Assembly (NCBI GenBank): GCA_021775735.1
Contig: JAJFHG010000057.1
Coordinates: 1 to 42,369, forward strand
Length of the DNA stretch: 42,369 nucleotides
Direction of reading: 5' to 3'
DNA from: Hyphomicrobiaceae bacterium
Lineage (GTDB): Bacteria; Pseudomonadota; Alphaproteobacteria; Rhizobiales; Hyphomicrobiaceae
Positions 8,611 to 18,373 of this stretch are shown piece after piece. Numbering within the stretch: position 1 is the first letter of the stretch; each line of letters begins with the position of its first letter. The translations under genes and the position numbers were made by a program. The notes under the pieces are model-generated. The model searched no databases and was not told the DNA's origin. It saw only the letters and a program-made list of their open reading frames with translations.

Positions 8611-9522
8611 ATGGAACAAGCGGCGGAAAATCAGGAGTTTAGTGGTCTCAATCGTTTGCCGGTTCTTGATTCGGAGCTCCTGAAAACTTTCGTGGTGATT
8701 GCGGAAACCGGCAGTTTCAACCGGGCAGCCAAGTCAGTGTTCAGAACCCCTTCAGCTGTAAGCATGCAGATGAAGCGTCTTGAGGGTGTTTTAAATGCCG
8801 TGTTGTTTCTGCGCGAAGGACGTACAATCTCTTTGACAAAAGAGGGAGAAAGCCTGCTGACTTATGCGCGGCGAATTTTGCAGCTGCACGATGAAGCCGT
8901 GGCGCAATTCATATGTCCGAGCATGGAGGGAACTGTCCGTATCGGAACGCCAGATGATTTCGCGTTAAGGTTTTTACCGAACATTCTTACCCGTTTCAGC
9001 TGCAGCCACCCCAAAGTTCAAATCGAAGTTCATAGTGGTGATACTCAAAGGCTGGTGCGGATGATTGAAGAGGGAAAACTTGATCTATCGTTGATTACCT
9101 GTGGCAGCACGGCTGCATCCAAAATCAGTTCAAAAATTATCTTTGAGGAACCTCTGGTATGGGTGGGCATGGAAGGTGGCACTGCTTATGCACAAAGACC
9201 TTTGCCGTTGGCTATATCGAATGTCGGGTGCCCGTGGCGCAACGAAGCTCTGGAAGTTATGGACAGGCTGGACATTCAATACCGCATTGCTTATTCAAGC
9301 CAGAACACATCAGGACAGGAGGCTGCACTTCTCGCAGACTTGGCGATTGCAGCTTTGCCACTGTCCCATGCCAAAACACCGTATCGATGTCTGGGCGAAG
9401 GGCAGGGGCTGCCGACACTGGGATCATACAAGATCGCCTATATGCGCTCGCCCGGCGCCAAAGGTCAGATATATGATGACTTTGAAGAACAGGTTTACAA
9501 CAGTTTTGAAGCTGTTAACTAA
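8611..9522 (+). CDS. LysR-family transcriptional regulator
   Basis: A 303-residue DNA-binding regulator from the ATG at 8611; a TTG at 8593 would add six residues. The N-terminal winged helix-turn-helix is clear: LLKTFVVIAETGSFNRAA, then VFRTPSAVSMQMKRLE with the recognition helix, then the LTKEGESLLTYARRIL wing and linker. A substrate-binding-like effector domain follows (from about residue 100, EGTVRIGTPDDFA). The effector is unknown. It is divergent from a DUF1127 gene. In Brucella and Agrobacterium the LysR regulator VtlR controls small genes including DUF1127 members, so a related circuit is plausible but not shown here. Confidence 0.92.
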   Translation: MEQAAENQEFSGLNRLPVLDSELLKTFVVIAETGSFNRAAKSVFRTPSAVSMQMKRLEGVLNAVLFLREGRTISLTKEGESLLTYARRILQLHDEAVAQFICPSMEGTVRIGTPDDFALRFLPNILTRFSCSHPKVQIEVHSGDTQRLVRMIEEGKLDLSLITCGSTAASKISSKIIFEEPLVWVGMEGGTAYAQRPLPLAISNVGCPWRNEALEVMDRLDIQYRIAYSSQNTSGQEAALLADLAIAALPLSHAKTPYRCLGEGQGLPTLGSYKIAYMRSPGAKGQIYDDFEEQVYNSFEAVN

Positions 9523-9686
9523 GCTGTGAATTCTCGAGGCCGTGTTAACGAAATTGAAGCACCAATCAGAGTAGTTGGGAACTAGATTTACAATTTGGCG
9601 AACGAATCATTATATGAACTGTGGTTGATAATTATTTCCGCGTTGATACGCCAGAAACTGACATACTGTTTTGAGGACAAAAACCG

Positions 9687-10334
9687 ATGATTGATCTATC
9701 TGATCCAGTTGATACTTATATGAATACCCTTGTTCCCATGGTGGTTGAACAGACCAACCGGGGTGAGCGCTCGTATGATATATTTTCCCGCCTGCTTAAA
9801 GAACGCATCATCTTTGTAACCGGTCAGGTCGAAGATCATATGGCCACACTGGTGACGGCTCAGTTGCTGTTTTTAGAGGCGGATAATCCCAAAAAAGAAA
9901 TATCCATGTACATTAATTCGCCTGGTGGTGTGGTAACATCTGGCTTGGCGATTTATGATACCATGCAGTTTATCCGCCCTGATGTATCCACTCTTTGTAT
10001 TGGGCAGGCAGCTTCTATGGGGTCTTTGTTGCTGGCAGCCGGTGCGCCTGAAAAACGCTATGCCCTGCCCAATGCCCGTATCATGGTGCATCAGCCTTCC
10101 GGCGGGTTTCGCGGCCAGGCGACAGATATAGAGCTTCATGCCAGAGAAATTCTCGCACTGAAGGAACGGTTGAACCAGATATATGCCGATCACACCGGCA
10201 TGGATGTAAGCAAGGTCAAAGACAGTCTTGAACGCGATAATTTCATGACGGCTGAAGATGCCAAAAAGTTTGGCCTGATCGATACGGTCGTCAATAAACG
10301 CCCGGAACCTGAAGAAGAAGAAAAAAAATCATAA
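9687..10334 (+). CDS. clpP: ATP-dependent Clp protease proteolytic subunit
   Basis: Serine peptidase that forms a double heptameric barrel and degrades substrates fed by ClpX or ClpA. The catalytic triad is visible: Ser110 in GQAASMGS, His135 in [10 protein letters not shown] and Asp184 in LERDNFM, with spacing matching E. coli ClpP. The 215 residues end in an acidic-then-basic tail ([10 protein letters not shown]). The ATG has a GAGGA ribosome binding site about ten bases upstream. clpX lies downstream but 312 bases away, so it probably has its own promoter. Confidence 0.98.
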   Translation: MIDLSDPVDTYMNTLVPMVVEQTNRGERSYDIFSRLLKERIIFVTGQVEDHMATLVTAQLLFLEADNPKKEISMYINSPGGVVTSGLAIYDTMQFIRPDVSTLCIGQAASMGSLLLAAGAPEKRYALPNARIMVHQPSGGFRGQATDIELHAREILALKERLNQIYADHTGMDVSKVKDSLERDNFMTAEDAKKFGLIDTVVNKRPEPEEEEKKS

Positions 10335-10646
10335 CGGTCTGAGCATAAGATAAAGCCGGTAACATTGATGTGTTGCCGGCGATAAATTGTGGGATACGTC
10401 TTGAAACAAAACCAAAAACACACCACTTCAATAAATTGGTGCCAGCTTGTTAATGAAATTTGAAGACTGATTGCTTAGTATATTGTCGATGGCTTTTAAG
10501 TGCGATCGGTTAAGCGGGTTTGTGCTTTGTGATATATTTTTGTTGGGTTGTTGATGTTTTTGGTGTTGAATTAAACGTCTGTCACACTATGAATTTTAAA
10601 AAGGTGTGATTGTGCAAATGTTGGTGGGTGGTTTCGAGGAGTTCGA
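10335..10646 (+). other. Intergenic clpP-clpX, 312 bases
   Basis: No gene is supported. A stem of GCCGGTAACA (10355-10364) with TGTTGCCGGC (10371-10380) follows clpP; it has one wobble pair and no T-run, so it is at best a weak terminator. A possible promoter is TTAAGC (10510-10515), a 17-base spacer and TATATT (10533-10538). A smaller dyad, TCACAC (10582-10587) with GTGTGA (10604-10609), lies about 40 bases before clpX and could be an operator or leader hairpin. Confidence 0.5.
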
Positions 10647-11915
10647 ATGAGCAAAGTGAGCGGAAGCGATTCAAAGAACACGCTATATTGTTCGTTCTGT
10701 GGGAAGTCGCAGCACGAGGTTCGTAAATTGATTGCTGGTCCTACAGTGTTCATCTGCGACGAGTGTGTTGAGCTGTGCATGGACATCATCCGTGAGGAAA
10801 ACAAGAATACGCTTGTTAAATCTCGCGATGGTGTGCCAACGCCCGATGAAATCTGCAATGTGTTGGATTCCTATGTCATTGGCCAAAGCCACGCCAAGCG
10901 TGTTCTGTCGGTTGCGGTTCACAACCACTACAAGCGACTGAATCACGCTGCAAAGAACAACGACGTAGAACTTGCTAAATCAAACATCCTGCTGGTCGGC
11001 CCAACCGGCTGTGGTAAAACGCTGTTGGCGCAAACGCTCGCGCGCATTCTTGATGTGCCGTTTACGATGGCCGATGCAACAACGCTGACCGAAGCGGGTT
11101 ACGTTGGTGAAGATGTCGAGAATATCATTCTTAAGCTGCTGCAAAACGCGGACTATAATGTCGAGCGTGCACAGCGCGGCATCGTCTATATCGACGAGGT
11201 CGACAAGATCAGCCGCAAGTCTGATAACCCATCCATCACACGCGATGTGTCGGGTGAGGGTGTGCAGCAAGCGCTGTTGAAGATTATGGAAGGTACGGTT
11301 GCATCTGTGCCGCCGCAGGGCGGTCGCAAGCATCCGCAACAGGAATTCCTGCAGGTCGATACCACTAACATCCTGTTTATCTGTGGTGGTGCGTTTGCTG
11401 GTCTTGAAAAGATCATCTCACAACGCGGTCGCGGCAGTTCTATGGGCTTTGGCGCAGCCGTGACCGGGCCAGATGAACGGCGGATGGGCGAAGTCCTGCG
11501 CGGTGTGGAACCAGAGGATCTGTTGAGCTTTGGCTTGATTCCAGAATTCATCGGTCGTTTGCCAGTGATCGCTACGCTGGAAGATCTCGACGAAGACGCT
11601 TTGGTTGAAATTTTGGCCGAGCCTAAGAACGCGCTCGTCAAGCAGTACCAACGTTTGTTTGAACTTGAAGACGTCAAGCTGACGATTACGCACGAGGCCT
11701 TGATCGCTATTTCGCACAAAGCTATTGAGCGCAAAACGGGTGCACGTGGCCTCAGATCCATCATGGAAGGCATCTTGCTTGATACGATGTTTGACCTGCC
11801 ATCGCTGAAAGGTGTGGAAGAGATCGTGATTGGCCCTGAGGTGGTCGAGGGAGGTGCGCGTCCACTTCGTATTTATTCTGAACGCGGTGAAGAATCAGGA
11901 TCTACGGCGTCCTAG
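10647..11915 (+). CDS. clpX: ATP-dependent Clp protease ATP-binding subunit ClpX
   Basis: AAA+ hexameric unfoldase that recognises tagged substrates and threads them into ClpP. The N-terminal zinc-binding domain has Cys15, Cys18, Cys37 and Cys40. The AAA+ core has Walker A GPTGCGKT (118-125), pore loop GYVG (151-154) and Walker [10 protein letters not shown] (179-187). The 422-residue length is normal. The start codon is preceded by GAGGAG. In alphaproteobacteria ClpXP degrades cell-cycle regulators and ssrA-tagged proteins. It sits between clpP and lon, a common order in this class. Confidence 0.98.
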   Translation: MSKVSGSDSKNTLYCSFCGKSQHEVRKLIAGPTVFICDECVELCMDIIREENKNTLVKSRDGVPTPDEICNVLDSYVIGQSHAKRVLSVAVHNHYKRLNHAAKNNDVELAKSNILLVGPTGCGKTLLAQTLARILDVPFTMADATTLTEAGYVGEDVENIILKLLQNADYNVERAQRGIVYIDEVDKISRKSDNPSITRDVSGEGVQQALLKIMEGTVASVPPQGGRKHPQQEFLQVDTTNILFICGGAFAGLEKIISQRGRGSSMGFGAAVTGPDERRMGEVLRGVEPEDLLSFGLIPEFIGRLPVIATLEDLDEDALVEILAEPKNALVKQYQRLFELEDVKLTITHEALIAISHKAIERKTGARGLRSIMEGILLDTMFDLPSLKGVEEIVIGPEVVEGGARPLRIYSERGEESGSTAS

Positions 11916-12283
11916 GCTAGGGATGGCTGGTGTTGATGCCAGAGCTCTGTTTTTTATCGCTGAATTGCGCAGGAATGTAAGTTTAGTCGGACAGGCAGCC
12001 GCCTCTGCAGGTGATGTCGGGCGTGTGTTGCAAGCCGGTCAAACTCTTGATCTATCTGCACTGATCCCCATCTGTTCATCATTAGGGTGCTTTTGTCCCC
12101 AGAATCGGAGGACAACATCACTCTTGATGCGGGCCTTCAGACACGGATTTGAGGCAAAACGCCGAACTTTCACCACTGCGCCTTGATTGCGACAGCAAGA
12201 GGCTTGAAGGTGGTACAAGTGGTGCGCGATTTGGGCAATTAAATGGGTGATGTTTCATCCAGCCCCAAGAAATGGAATGAGAC
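11916..12283 (+). other. Intergenic clpX-lon, 368 bases
   Basis: No gene or convincing hairpin terminator was found. A reading frame crossing from clpX into this region has no family features. A CTTGAA at 12203-12208 resembles a heat-shock -35 element, but no matching -10 sits at the right distance. The lon promoter must lie here or further upstream. Confidence 0.5.
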
Positions 12284-14698
12284 ATGAGCGACGAAAAGAA
12301 AATTGCTGAGAGCGTACCAGAAAAGACTGTGTATCCAGTTCTGCCACTCAGAGACATCGTGGTCTTTCCATATATGATCGTGCCGCTTTTTGTTGGCCGC
12401 GAAAAGTCGATTGCTGCTTTGGAAGACGTGATGCAGTCGGACAAGCAAATCCTGCTGGCAGCCCAAAAGAATGCTGGTGATGACGATCCTGCATCCGATG
12501 CCATTTATGAAGTTGGCACGTTGGCTTCAGTTCTGCAGCTTTTGAAATTGCCAGATGGTACCGTTAAAGTACTGGTCGAAGGCACAGCGCGTGCGCGCAT
12601 TTCCAACTATACCGAAAATGCTGAGTTCTTTGAAGCTGAGATTGAGCGTATTTCCGAAGACGTCGGTGCTGAAGAAGAAATCGAAGCCCTTGCACGTTCA
12701 ACGGTTACGCAGTTTGAAAGTTATGTGAAGCTCAACAAAAAAATCTCGCCGGAGGTCTTGGGTACCGTTGCGCAAATTGAAGACTATTCAAAACTTGCTG
12801 ACACTATTGCTTCGCACTTGGCAATTAAGATTGCAGACAAGCAAGACGTGCTTGAGAAAACTGTGATCTCTGATCGCTTGGAGCGTGTCTTCACGCTCAT
12901 GGAAAGCGAAATCTCCGTTCTTCAGGTTGAGAAGAAGATCCGTTCGCGCGTTAAGCGGCAGATGGAGAAAACGCAGCGCGAGTATTATCTGAACGAACAG
13001 ATGAAGGCCATCCAGAAGGAACTGGGTGACACCGATGATCGTGATGACATCGCTGAGTTTGAAGAAAAGATTGAAAAAACCAAGCTTTCTAAGGAAGCCC
13101 GCGACAAGACACTTGCTGAGCTGAAAAAGCTTAAGCAGATGAGTCCGATGTCAGCGGAAGCAACGGTCGTGCGCAACTACCTGGATTGGGTATTGTCAAT
13201 TCCCTGGGGCGTGCGTGGTAAAGTCAAAAAAGACATCGACGAAGCCCAAAAGGTTTTGGATGCAGAGCACTATGGTCTGGAAAAGGTCAAAGAGCGCATC
13301 CTTGAGTATCTGGCTGTGCAAGCGCGCACCAATAAACTCAAAGGCCCGATCCTGTGCCTCGTGGGTCCTCCAGGTGTTGGTAAAACCTCGCTTGGAAAGT
13401 CGATGGCTAATGCGACAGGGCGTGACTTTGTGCGCATGAGCCTAGGCGGTGTGCGCGATGAAGCTGAAATTCGTGGCCATCGGCGTACCTACATTGGTTC
13501 GATGCCCGGCAAAGTCATTCAGTCGATGAAAAAGGCCAAGCGGACCAATCCGCTGTTCTTGCTCGATGAGATTGACAAGATGGGCCAGGATTTCCGTGGC
13601 GATCCGGCTGCTGCTCTGCTGGAGGTTCTTGATCCTGAACAGAACAGTACGTTCAACGATCACTATCTGGAAGTGGACTACGATTTGTCCGATGTGATGT
13701 TCGTGACGACGGCGAATACGCTCAACATTCCGCCACCTCTGATGGATCGTATGGAGATCATCCGCTTAGAGGGCTACACGGAAGATGAGAAAGTTGAGAT
13801 CGCCAAACGCCATCTGTTGACCAATCAGCGTGAAGCGCATGGTCTGACAGAAGATGAATGGAAGATCAAAGATAGCGCCATCATTGAAGTCATCCGTCGC
13901 TATACACGTGAAGCAGGCGTGCGCTCGTTGGAACGCGAGATTGCAAAACTTGCCCGTAAAGCAGTCAAGAAACTGCTGACCTCGGATGAAACCTCGGTCA
14001 CCATTACAGGCGACAACATCGGCGAATATCTGGGCGTCACCAAGTTCCGCTATGGTGAAGCTGAATCGGAAGATCAGGTTGGTATTGTTACCGGCCTGGC
14101 CTGGACGGAAGTTGGTGGTGAATTGTTGACCATTGAAGGCGTTTTGATGCCCGGTAAGGGCAAGATGAGCGTCACCGGCAACTTGCGTGATGTAATGAAG
14201 GAATCGATCCAGGCAGCAAGTGCCTATGTGCGTTCACGCTCGGTTGATTTTGGCATCCACCCCGATCAGTTTGAGAAAAAGGACATCCACGTTCACGTGC
14301 CTGAAGGGGCAACGCCGAAGGATGGTCCCTCAGCTGGTGTCGCGATGGTGACGGCGATTGTCTCCGTGTTGACAGCTATTCCAGTTCACAAAGACGTTGC
14401 GATGACGGGTGAGATCACATTGCGTGGCCGTGTGTTGCCCATCGGCGGCTTGAAAGAAAAGCTGTTGGCAGCGCTTCGTGGTGGACTGAAAACGGTGCTC
14501 ATTCCCGAAGAGAACGTGAAGGATCTGGCGGAGATCTCTGATGAGGTCAAAACCAAGCTCAACATCGTGCCGGTGGCGCGTATGGATGATGTTCTCAAAG
14601 CTGCGTTGGTCAGTGAGCCACAACCCATCTCTTGGGATGATGTGGCCCTTTCAGCTGAGGATAAGGACAAGGACAAGCCGCATCTGACAGCACACTAG
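12284..14698 (+). CDS. lon: ATP-dependent protease Lon
   Basis: AAA+ serine protease that degrades misfolded and regulatory proteins in the cytoplasm. The 804 residues contain the N-terminal substrate-binding LAN domain ([20 protein letters not shown]), a coiled-coil segment (about 215-290), Walker A GPPGVGKT (361-368), Walker [10 protein letters not shown] (425-433) and a C-terminal protease domain. The Ser-Lys dyad is Ser683 in KDGPSAGVA and Lys726 in [10 protein letters not shown]. The tail is short and acidic/lysine-rich. A GGAATGAG ribosome binding site precedes the ATG, and a strong terminator follows the gene. Confidence 0.98.
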   Translation: MSDEKKIAESVPEKTVYPVLPLRDIVVFPYMIVPLFVGREKSIAALEDVMQSDKQILLAAQKNAGDDDPASDAIYEVGTLASVLQLLKLPDGTVKVLVEGTARARISNYTENAEFFEAEIERISEDVGAEEEIEALARSTVTQFESYVKLNKKISPEVLGTVAQIEDYSKLADTIASHLAIKIADKQDVLEKTVISDRLERVFTLMESEISVLQVEKKIRSRVKRQMEKTQREYYLNEQMKAIQKELGDTDDRDDIAEFEEKIEKTKLSKEARDKTLAELKKLKQMSPMSAEATVVRNYLDWVLSIPWGVRGKVKKDIDEAQKVLDAEHYGLEKVKERILEYLAVQARTNKLKGPILCLVGPPGVGKTSLGKSMANATGRDFVRMSLGGVRDEAEIRGHRRTYIGSMPGKVIQSMKKAKRTNPLFLLDEIDKMGQDFRGDPAAALLEVLDPEQNSTFNDHYLEVDYDLSDVMFVTTANTLNIPPPLMDRMEIIRLEGYTEDEKVEIAKRHLLTNQREAHGLTEDEWKIKDSAIIEVIRRYTREAGVRSLEREIAKLARKAVKKLLTSDETSVTITGDNIGEYLGVTKFRYGEAESEDQVGIVTGLAWTEVGGELLTIEGVLMPGKGKMSVTGNLRDVMKESIQAASAYVRSRSVDFGIHPDQFEKKDIHVHVPEGATPKDGPSAGVAMVTAIVSVLTAIPVHKDVAMTGEITLRGRVLPIGGLKEKLLAALRGGLKTVLIPEENVKDLAEISDEVKTKLNIVPVARMDDVLKAALVSEPQPISWDDVALSAEDKDKDKPHLTAH

Positions 14699-14731
14699 TA
14701 CGCCAACTCAGATGCCTTGGTCTGGCGTCTC

Positions 14732-14769
14732 AACCACCCAGAATCGGTCTTCGGTTTTGGGTGGTTTTT
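14732..14769 (+). terminator. Rho-independent terminator of lon
   Basis: AACCACCCA (14732-14740) pairs with TGGGTGGTT (14758-14766) around a 17-base loop and continues into a T-run, 34 bases after the lon stop codon. Confidence 0.88.
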
Positions 14770-15210
14770 GTATCTCGCTTTTGCTGAATCCAGTTCAATT
14801 TCAGGTCTTTTTAACCCCGATTGGGCCAGGCGCGGGCGTCCTCCCCAGCTTTTGGGGGATTAGCCTTGTTTTTGGAAAAGGACCGTCGATGGGCTCTTTT
14901 GGACGAAATGCCACGCATTTTCGCTGTTTTTGGGTTTAAAACGCCGGTTTCAGGGCTTGACGCGCCCCGTCGTTTGGGCGCTTTCTGTGCCCCGCACTTG
15001 ATATTTGAGTGGTCGAACGATCCAAGCGGGCCCGATAAGTGGGCGTTGTTCGGGATCTGTTTCACTGAAATCACCCTGGCGCATCTGCCTGAACAGCCTA
15101 AGCACGCGTGTGCTGGACCGGTGCGTTAGACTTTTAGAGTGATCAACTGAACTGCAAATCATTGAATTCGATGTTCTGCACAGTGATCTAGTCACGAGGA
15201 GCCAAATAAA
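14770..15210 (+). other. Long intergenic region upstream of hup
   Basis: About 440 bases without a supported gene. Reading frames on both strands overlap one another and show no family features. TTGACG at 14957-14962 could be a -35 element but lacks a good -10. The last 20 bases hold the hup ribosome binding site (CGAGGAGCC). The length would allow a small RNA or a complex hup promoter, but I recognise none. Confidence 0.5.
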
Positions 15211-15486
15211 ATGAGCAAAAAAGACATGATTGATGCGGTCGCACAGAGCTGTGATCTGACCAAAGAAAAGGCAACTTCAGTCATTGACGCCACGCTTCAG
15301 CATATTCGCTCGACATTGCAGAGCGGCGGCGAAGTGCGCATTCCCGATTTTGGTAGCTTCAAGGTTGCTGACCGTAAGGCTCGTGAAGGGCGTAACCCGA
15401 TGACGGGTAAAACCATTCAAATCCCAGCCTCGAAGGTTGCTAAGTTTGCACCTGCCAAAGGCCTTAAAGAAGCGCTCAACAAGTAG
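15211..15486 (+). CDS. hup: DNA-binding protein HU
   Basis: A 91-residue histone-like protein that bends and compacts DNA as a dimer. The family signature GSFKVADRKAREGRNPMTGK spans about residues 50-69, including the beta-arm with the RNP motif that inserts into the minor groove. The N-terminal MSKKDMIDAVAQ is typical. The ribosome binding site GAGGAG lies about eight bases before the ATG. It follows lon, as in many alpha- and gammaproteobacteria. Confidence 0.97.
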   Translation: MSKKDMIDAVAQSCDLTKEKATSVIDATLQHIRSTLQSGGEVRIPDFGSFKVADRKAREGRNPMTGKTIQIPASKVAKFAPAKGLKEALNK

Positions 15487-15653
15487 ACGGCTTCTAGTCC
15501 AAGCAAGCGCTGCCTTTGTAGGCGCCGACACTCATCGGTGCGTAACTTCAAGGCCCGTTTGAGAGCCCAGAACGCTGATGCGTTTGAGAGCGACAATTTT
15601 CTCATAATCTGGGTCTTGGCTTTGCCATCGAAATTGGCGCATAAGACGACTTC

Positions 15654-15679
15654 GATTACAGCGCTTCGGCGCTGTAATC
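15654..15679 (+). other. Perfect UUCG-capped hairpin
   Basis: GATTACAGCGC (15654-15664) and GCGCTGTAATC (15669-15679) form an 11-bp perfect stem closed by TTCG, the exceptionally stable C(UUCG)G tetraloop in RNA. It lies about 170 bases after hup and 28 bases before tRNA-Val. No T-run follows, so it is more likely an RNA-end or processing structure than a standard terminator. Confidence 0.7.
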
Positions 15680-15707
15680 CGTTAGCCAGACAGCATAGCT
15701 GTCCAGC

Positions 15708-15782
15708 GGGCGATTAGCTCAGTGGTAGAGCGCCTCGTTTACACCGAGGATGTCGGGAGTTCGACCCTCTCATCGCCCACCA
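15708..15782 (+). tRNA. tRNA-Val (anticodon UAC)
   Basis: The acceptor GGGCGAT (15708-15714) pairs with ATCGCCC (15772-15778), followed by A and encoded CCA. The D-arm is AGCTCAGTGGTAGAGC. The anticodon arm CCTCG-TTTACAC-CGAGG gives TAC. The T-arm GGGAG-TTCGACC-CTCTC has one G-U pair. Confidence 0.97.
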
Positions 15783-15913
15783 TCTTGTTTGCGGTCTGAT
15801 GGTGCTTTCTCAGTTCCCATGCTTGACTTGGGGCTAGTGAACACGTATTCGGTCGCTTCTCGTTAAACGGCCCTGGGACCCTAAAATTTGCTCCAGATGT
15901 CTGTTTTGGAATT

Positions 15914-15990
<77 letters not shown>

Positions 15991-16254
15991 TTCCAAAACT
16001 TGAAGCCGTTTCTGGCGAAAGCCCCATAATCTTTGGAAAAGGCAACGACGCGGCGCAGATTGCCTGCGTGGAAAGCTCTTGCTTCGTAAACATGCCTTCA
16101 GCTTTCACAGCTGTTACATTGAAGGCCTTGCACCTAAGCTGGGGGTGCGATAACACCTCGAACAGCTTATGTTTGTGCACCGCAATGCTAGACTGTTCTG
16201 CGGGTGGTTAAACGCAGATAATTTGATCTAGGGCGTAAAACACGCTCAGGAGAT

Positions 16255-16623
16255 ATGATGACCCAACTCATCAACGACTACTTGCCTCTGGTAATTTTTC
16301 TGGCCGTCTCAGGAGGCATTGCCGGGGCGTTGATGATCGCGCCATTTCTCATTGCTTATCGCAATCCAGATCCAGAAAAAGTATCCGCCTATGAGTGTGG
16401 CTTTGAGGCGTTTGATGATGCGCGCATGAACTTCGACGTTCGGTTCTATCTGGTGGCAATTCTATTTATCATCTTTGATTTGGAAATTGCTTTCTTGTTT
16501 CCATGGGCTGTCGCATTTAAGGACGCAGGCCTTTATGGCTTCTGGGCCGTTATGATCTTTCTTGGCATCCTGACGATTGGCTTTGCCTACGAATGGCGCA
16601 AGGGAGCATTGGAATGGGATTAG
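16255..16623 (+). CDS. nuoA: NADH-quinone oxidoreductase subunit A
   Basis: A small membrane subunit of complex I at the junction of the peripheral and membrane arms. About 121 residues with three transmembrane helices. The conserved loop [20 protein letters not shown] and the acidic helix [15 protein letters not shown] are family hallmarks. Two consecutive ATG codons (16255, 16258) follow CAGGAGA; the second has the better spacing. First gene of the nuo operon; its stop overlaps the nuoB start. The 264 bases upstream, after tRNA-Asp, must hold the promoter, but no clear -35/-10 pair was found. Confidence 0.97.
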   Translation: MMTQLINDYLPLVIFLAVSGGIAGALMIAPFLIAYRNPDPEKVSAYECGFEAFDDARMNFDVRFYLVAILFIIFDLEIAFLFPWAVAFKDAGLYGFWAVMIFLGILTIGFAYEWRKGALEWD

Positions 16624-17195
16624 AGCGCGCGCATCCTCCATTTCTCTTGGCCCCGCATGCCGACCAGGGAACTGCTGGTATCAACTTGCAACGCCCTGCT
16701 GGTGACCCGTCCTTCTCAGCCATTTCCGATGAACTTGCAGACAAAGGCTTTCTGGTCACAACGACCGATGATCTGATCAACTGGGCGCGCACCGGTTCGC
16801 TGATGTGGATGACGTTTGGCTTAGCGTGCTGTGCGGTTGAGATGATGCAGGCATCAATGCCACGTTATGATTTAGAGCGCTTTGGCTTTGCCCCACGCGC
16901 AAGCCCGCGTCAGTCCGACGTGATGATTGTGGCGGGTACGTTGACCAACAAAATGGCACCTGCGTTGCGCAAGGTTTACGATCAAATGCCTGAACCGCGC
17001 TACGTCATTTCGATGGGGTCTTGTGCCAACGGTGGTGGTTACTATCACTATTCCTATTCGGTGGTGCGTGGCTGTGATCGGATCGTACCGGTTGATATAT
17101 ATGTGCCTGGTTGCCCACCAACAGCAGAAGCCCTGGTTTATGGCGTCCTATTGCTTCAGCAAAAGATCCGCCGTACAGGCACAATCGAACGATGA
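16614..17195 (+). CDS. nuoB: NADH-quinone oxidoreductase subunit B
   Basis: Carries cluster N2, the last iron-sulfur centre before quinone. Ligands are the adjacent Cys72-Cys73 ([10 protein letters not shown]), Cys137 ([10 protein letters not shown]) and Cys167 ([11 protein letters not shown]). I choose the ATG at 16614, which has a GGGAG ribosome binding site and gives 193 residues; an ATG at 16593 would extend it by seven residues into nuoA. The end of nuoA overlaps this start, implying translational coupling. Confidence 0.97.
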   Translation: MGLERAHPPFLLAPHADQGTAGINLQRPAGDPSFSAISDELADKGFLVTTTDDLINWARTGSLMWMTFGLACCAVEMMQASMPRYDLERFGFAPRASPRQSDVMIVAGTLTNKMAPALRKVYDQMPEPRYVISMGSCANGGGYYHYSYSVVRGCDRIVPVDIYVPGCPPTAEALVYGVLLLQQKIRRTGTIER

Positions 17196-17247
17196 GGTTT
17201 TGGCTGCGTGTCGCTATCGCCACGTTCCCAACAAAAAGAATGCAGAG

Positions 17248-17865
17248 ATGACCGAAGCGCTCAGCGAATTAGAAACCTACCTCGAACTGAAACTTGGTGC
17301 TGCGTTGACAGCCTCCAAGATAGCGTTTGGTGAACTCACCATTGAAACCGGCGTTGATGAACTTACAAAGCTTCTCAAATTCCTGCGCGACGATGGTCGC
17401 TGCCGGTTTGAAGTGTTGATCGATCTTGCAGGTGTTGACTATCCAGGACGAAACCCGCGCTTTGACGTTGTCTATCACCTGTTGTCACCACGTTCTGGTC
17501 AACGCATCCGGGTCCGCGTGAAAACGGATGAAGCAACGCCGGTTCCAAGTGCTGTTGAAATTTTTTCAGCCGCCAACTGGTATGAACGTGAAGCCTTCGA
17601 CATGTACGGCATCTTGTTCTCGGACCATCCTGATTTGCGCCGCCTGCTCACAGATTATGGCTTTCAGGGCCATCCGCTCAGAAAAGAATTCCCGCTCACT
17701 GGCTATGTTGAAGTGCGCTACGACGATCAACAAAAGCGTGTTGTCTATGAGCCTGTAAAGCTGACCCAGGAATTTCGTTCATTCGACTTCGAAAGTCCGT
17801 GGGAAGCGCCCGAGTACATTCTGCCCGGTGATGAAAAGGCGTCTGGTTCGGATAACCTCTCATAG
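17248..17865 (+). CDS. nuoC: NADH-quinone oxidoreductase subunit C
   Basis: Peripheral-arm subunit (30-kDa homologue) that packs with NuoD near the quinone site. 205 residues from the ATG at 17248 ([13 protein letters not shown]). Family motifs are [10 protein letters not shown], the central [12 protein letters not shown] and [20 protein letters not shown]. The frame is open further upstream, but that part overlaps nuoB and does not look like NuoC. It is a separate gene rather than a NuoCD fusion, as in alphaproteobacteria and mitochondria. Confidence 0.96.
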   Translation: MTEALSELETYLELKLGAALTASKIAFGELTIETGVDELTKLLKFLRDDGRCRFEVLIDLAGVDYPGRNPRFDVVYHLLSPRSGQRIRVRVKTDEATPVPSAVEIFSAANWYEREAFDMYGILFSDHPDLRRLLTDYGFQGHPLRKEFPLTGYVEVRYDDQQKRVVYEPVKLTQEFRSFDFESPWEAPEYILPGDEKASGSDNLS

Positions 17866-17926
17866 GGTGGTTTTGGCGTGCTAATGATTGAAACTAATGG
17901 GCGCCAAGTGAACAGAGGTGCATGGC

Positions 17927-18364
17927 ATGAGTAAAACGGCACAAACTCTTTCCGGATCCTGCCTTTGCGGTGCCGTTAAATTTACGCTCGCCTCGGAGAA
18001 CAGCCAGGTTGGGGCGTGTCATTGTTCCATGTGCCGTACGTGGTCCGGTGGCGTCGTATTTGCGCTAGATGAGATCAGGGACCTCAAGGTCACGGGCGAA
18101 GAAAGTATGAGCGTTTATAAATCTTCAGACTGGGCCGAACGCTGCTTTTGCAAGACATGTGGCACAAATCTATTTTGGCGCTCCGAGCAGTTAGGCCATA
18201 CGGTGGTAATGGCCGGTGCAATTGAAAACCAGTCGGCCCTGAAATTCGTCAGTGAAATCTTTGTTGACGCCAAGCCCGCGTACTATGCGTTCTCGAACGA
18301 GACAAAAAAATATACCGAAGCTGAAGTTCTGGCTCAATTTGCGGGCGCCGAAAAAGAGGAATGA
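17927..18364 (+). CDS. GFA-family zinc-binding protein inside the nuo operon
   Basis: A 145-residue protein of the glutathione-dependent formaldehyde-activating (GFA, Mss4-like) family. Eight cysteines form the typical zinc-site pattern: C12-x-C14, C31-H-C33-x2-C36 (ACHCSMCRTWSGG) and C73-x-C75-x2-C78 (RCFCKTCGTNLFW). The family includes S-(hydroxymethyl)glutathione synthase, but most members have no assigned reaction. The ATG at 17927 has AGAGGTG six bases upstream; a GTG at 17918 is an alternative. It lies between nuoC and nuoD, 9 bases before nuoD, on the same strand, so it is co-transcribed with complex I. This is not a standard nuo neighbour. Confidence 0.9.
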   Translation: MSKTAQTLSGSCLCGAVKFTLASENSQVGACHCSMCRTWSGGVVFALDEIRDLKVTGEESMSVYKSSDWAERCFCKTCGTNLFWRSEQLGHTVVMAGAIENQSALKFVSEIFVDAKPAYYAFSNETKKYTEAEVLAQFAGAEKEE

Positions 18365-18373
18365 GTTCAGTTC

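Noticed and set aside
11830-12186. 118-codon frame from the end of clpX into the intergenic region
   Set aside because: Overlaps the clpX coding end in another frame and has no family features.
12203-12240. Possible heat-shock (sigma-32) promoter before lon
   Set aside because: CTTGAA is present but no -10 like CYTATNT or CCCCAT lies at the required distance.
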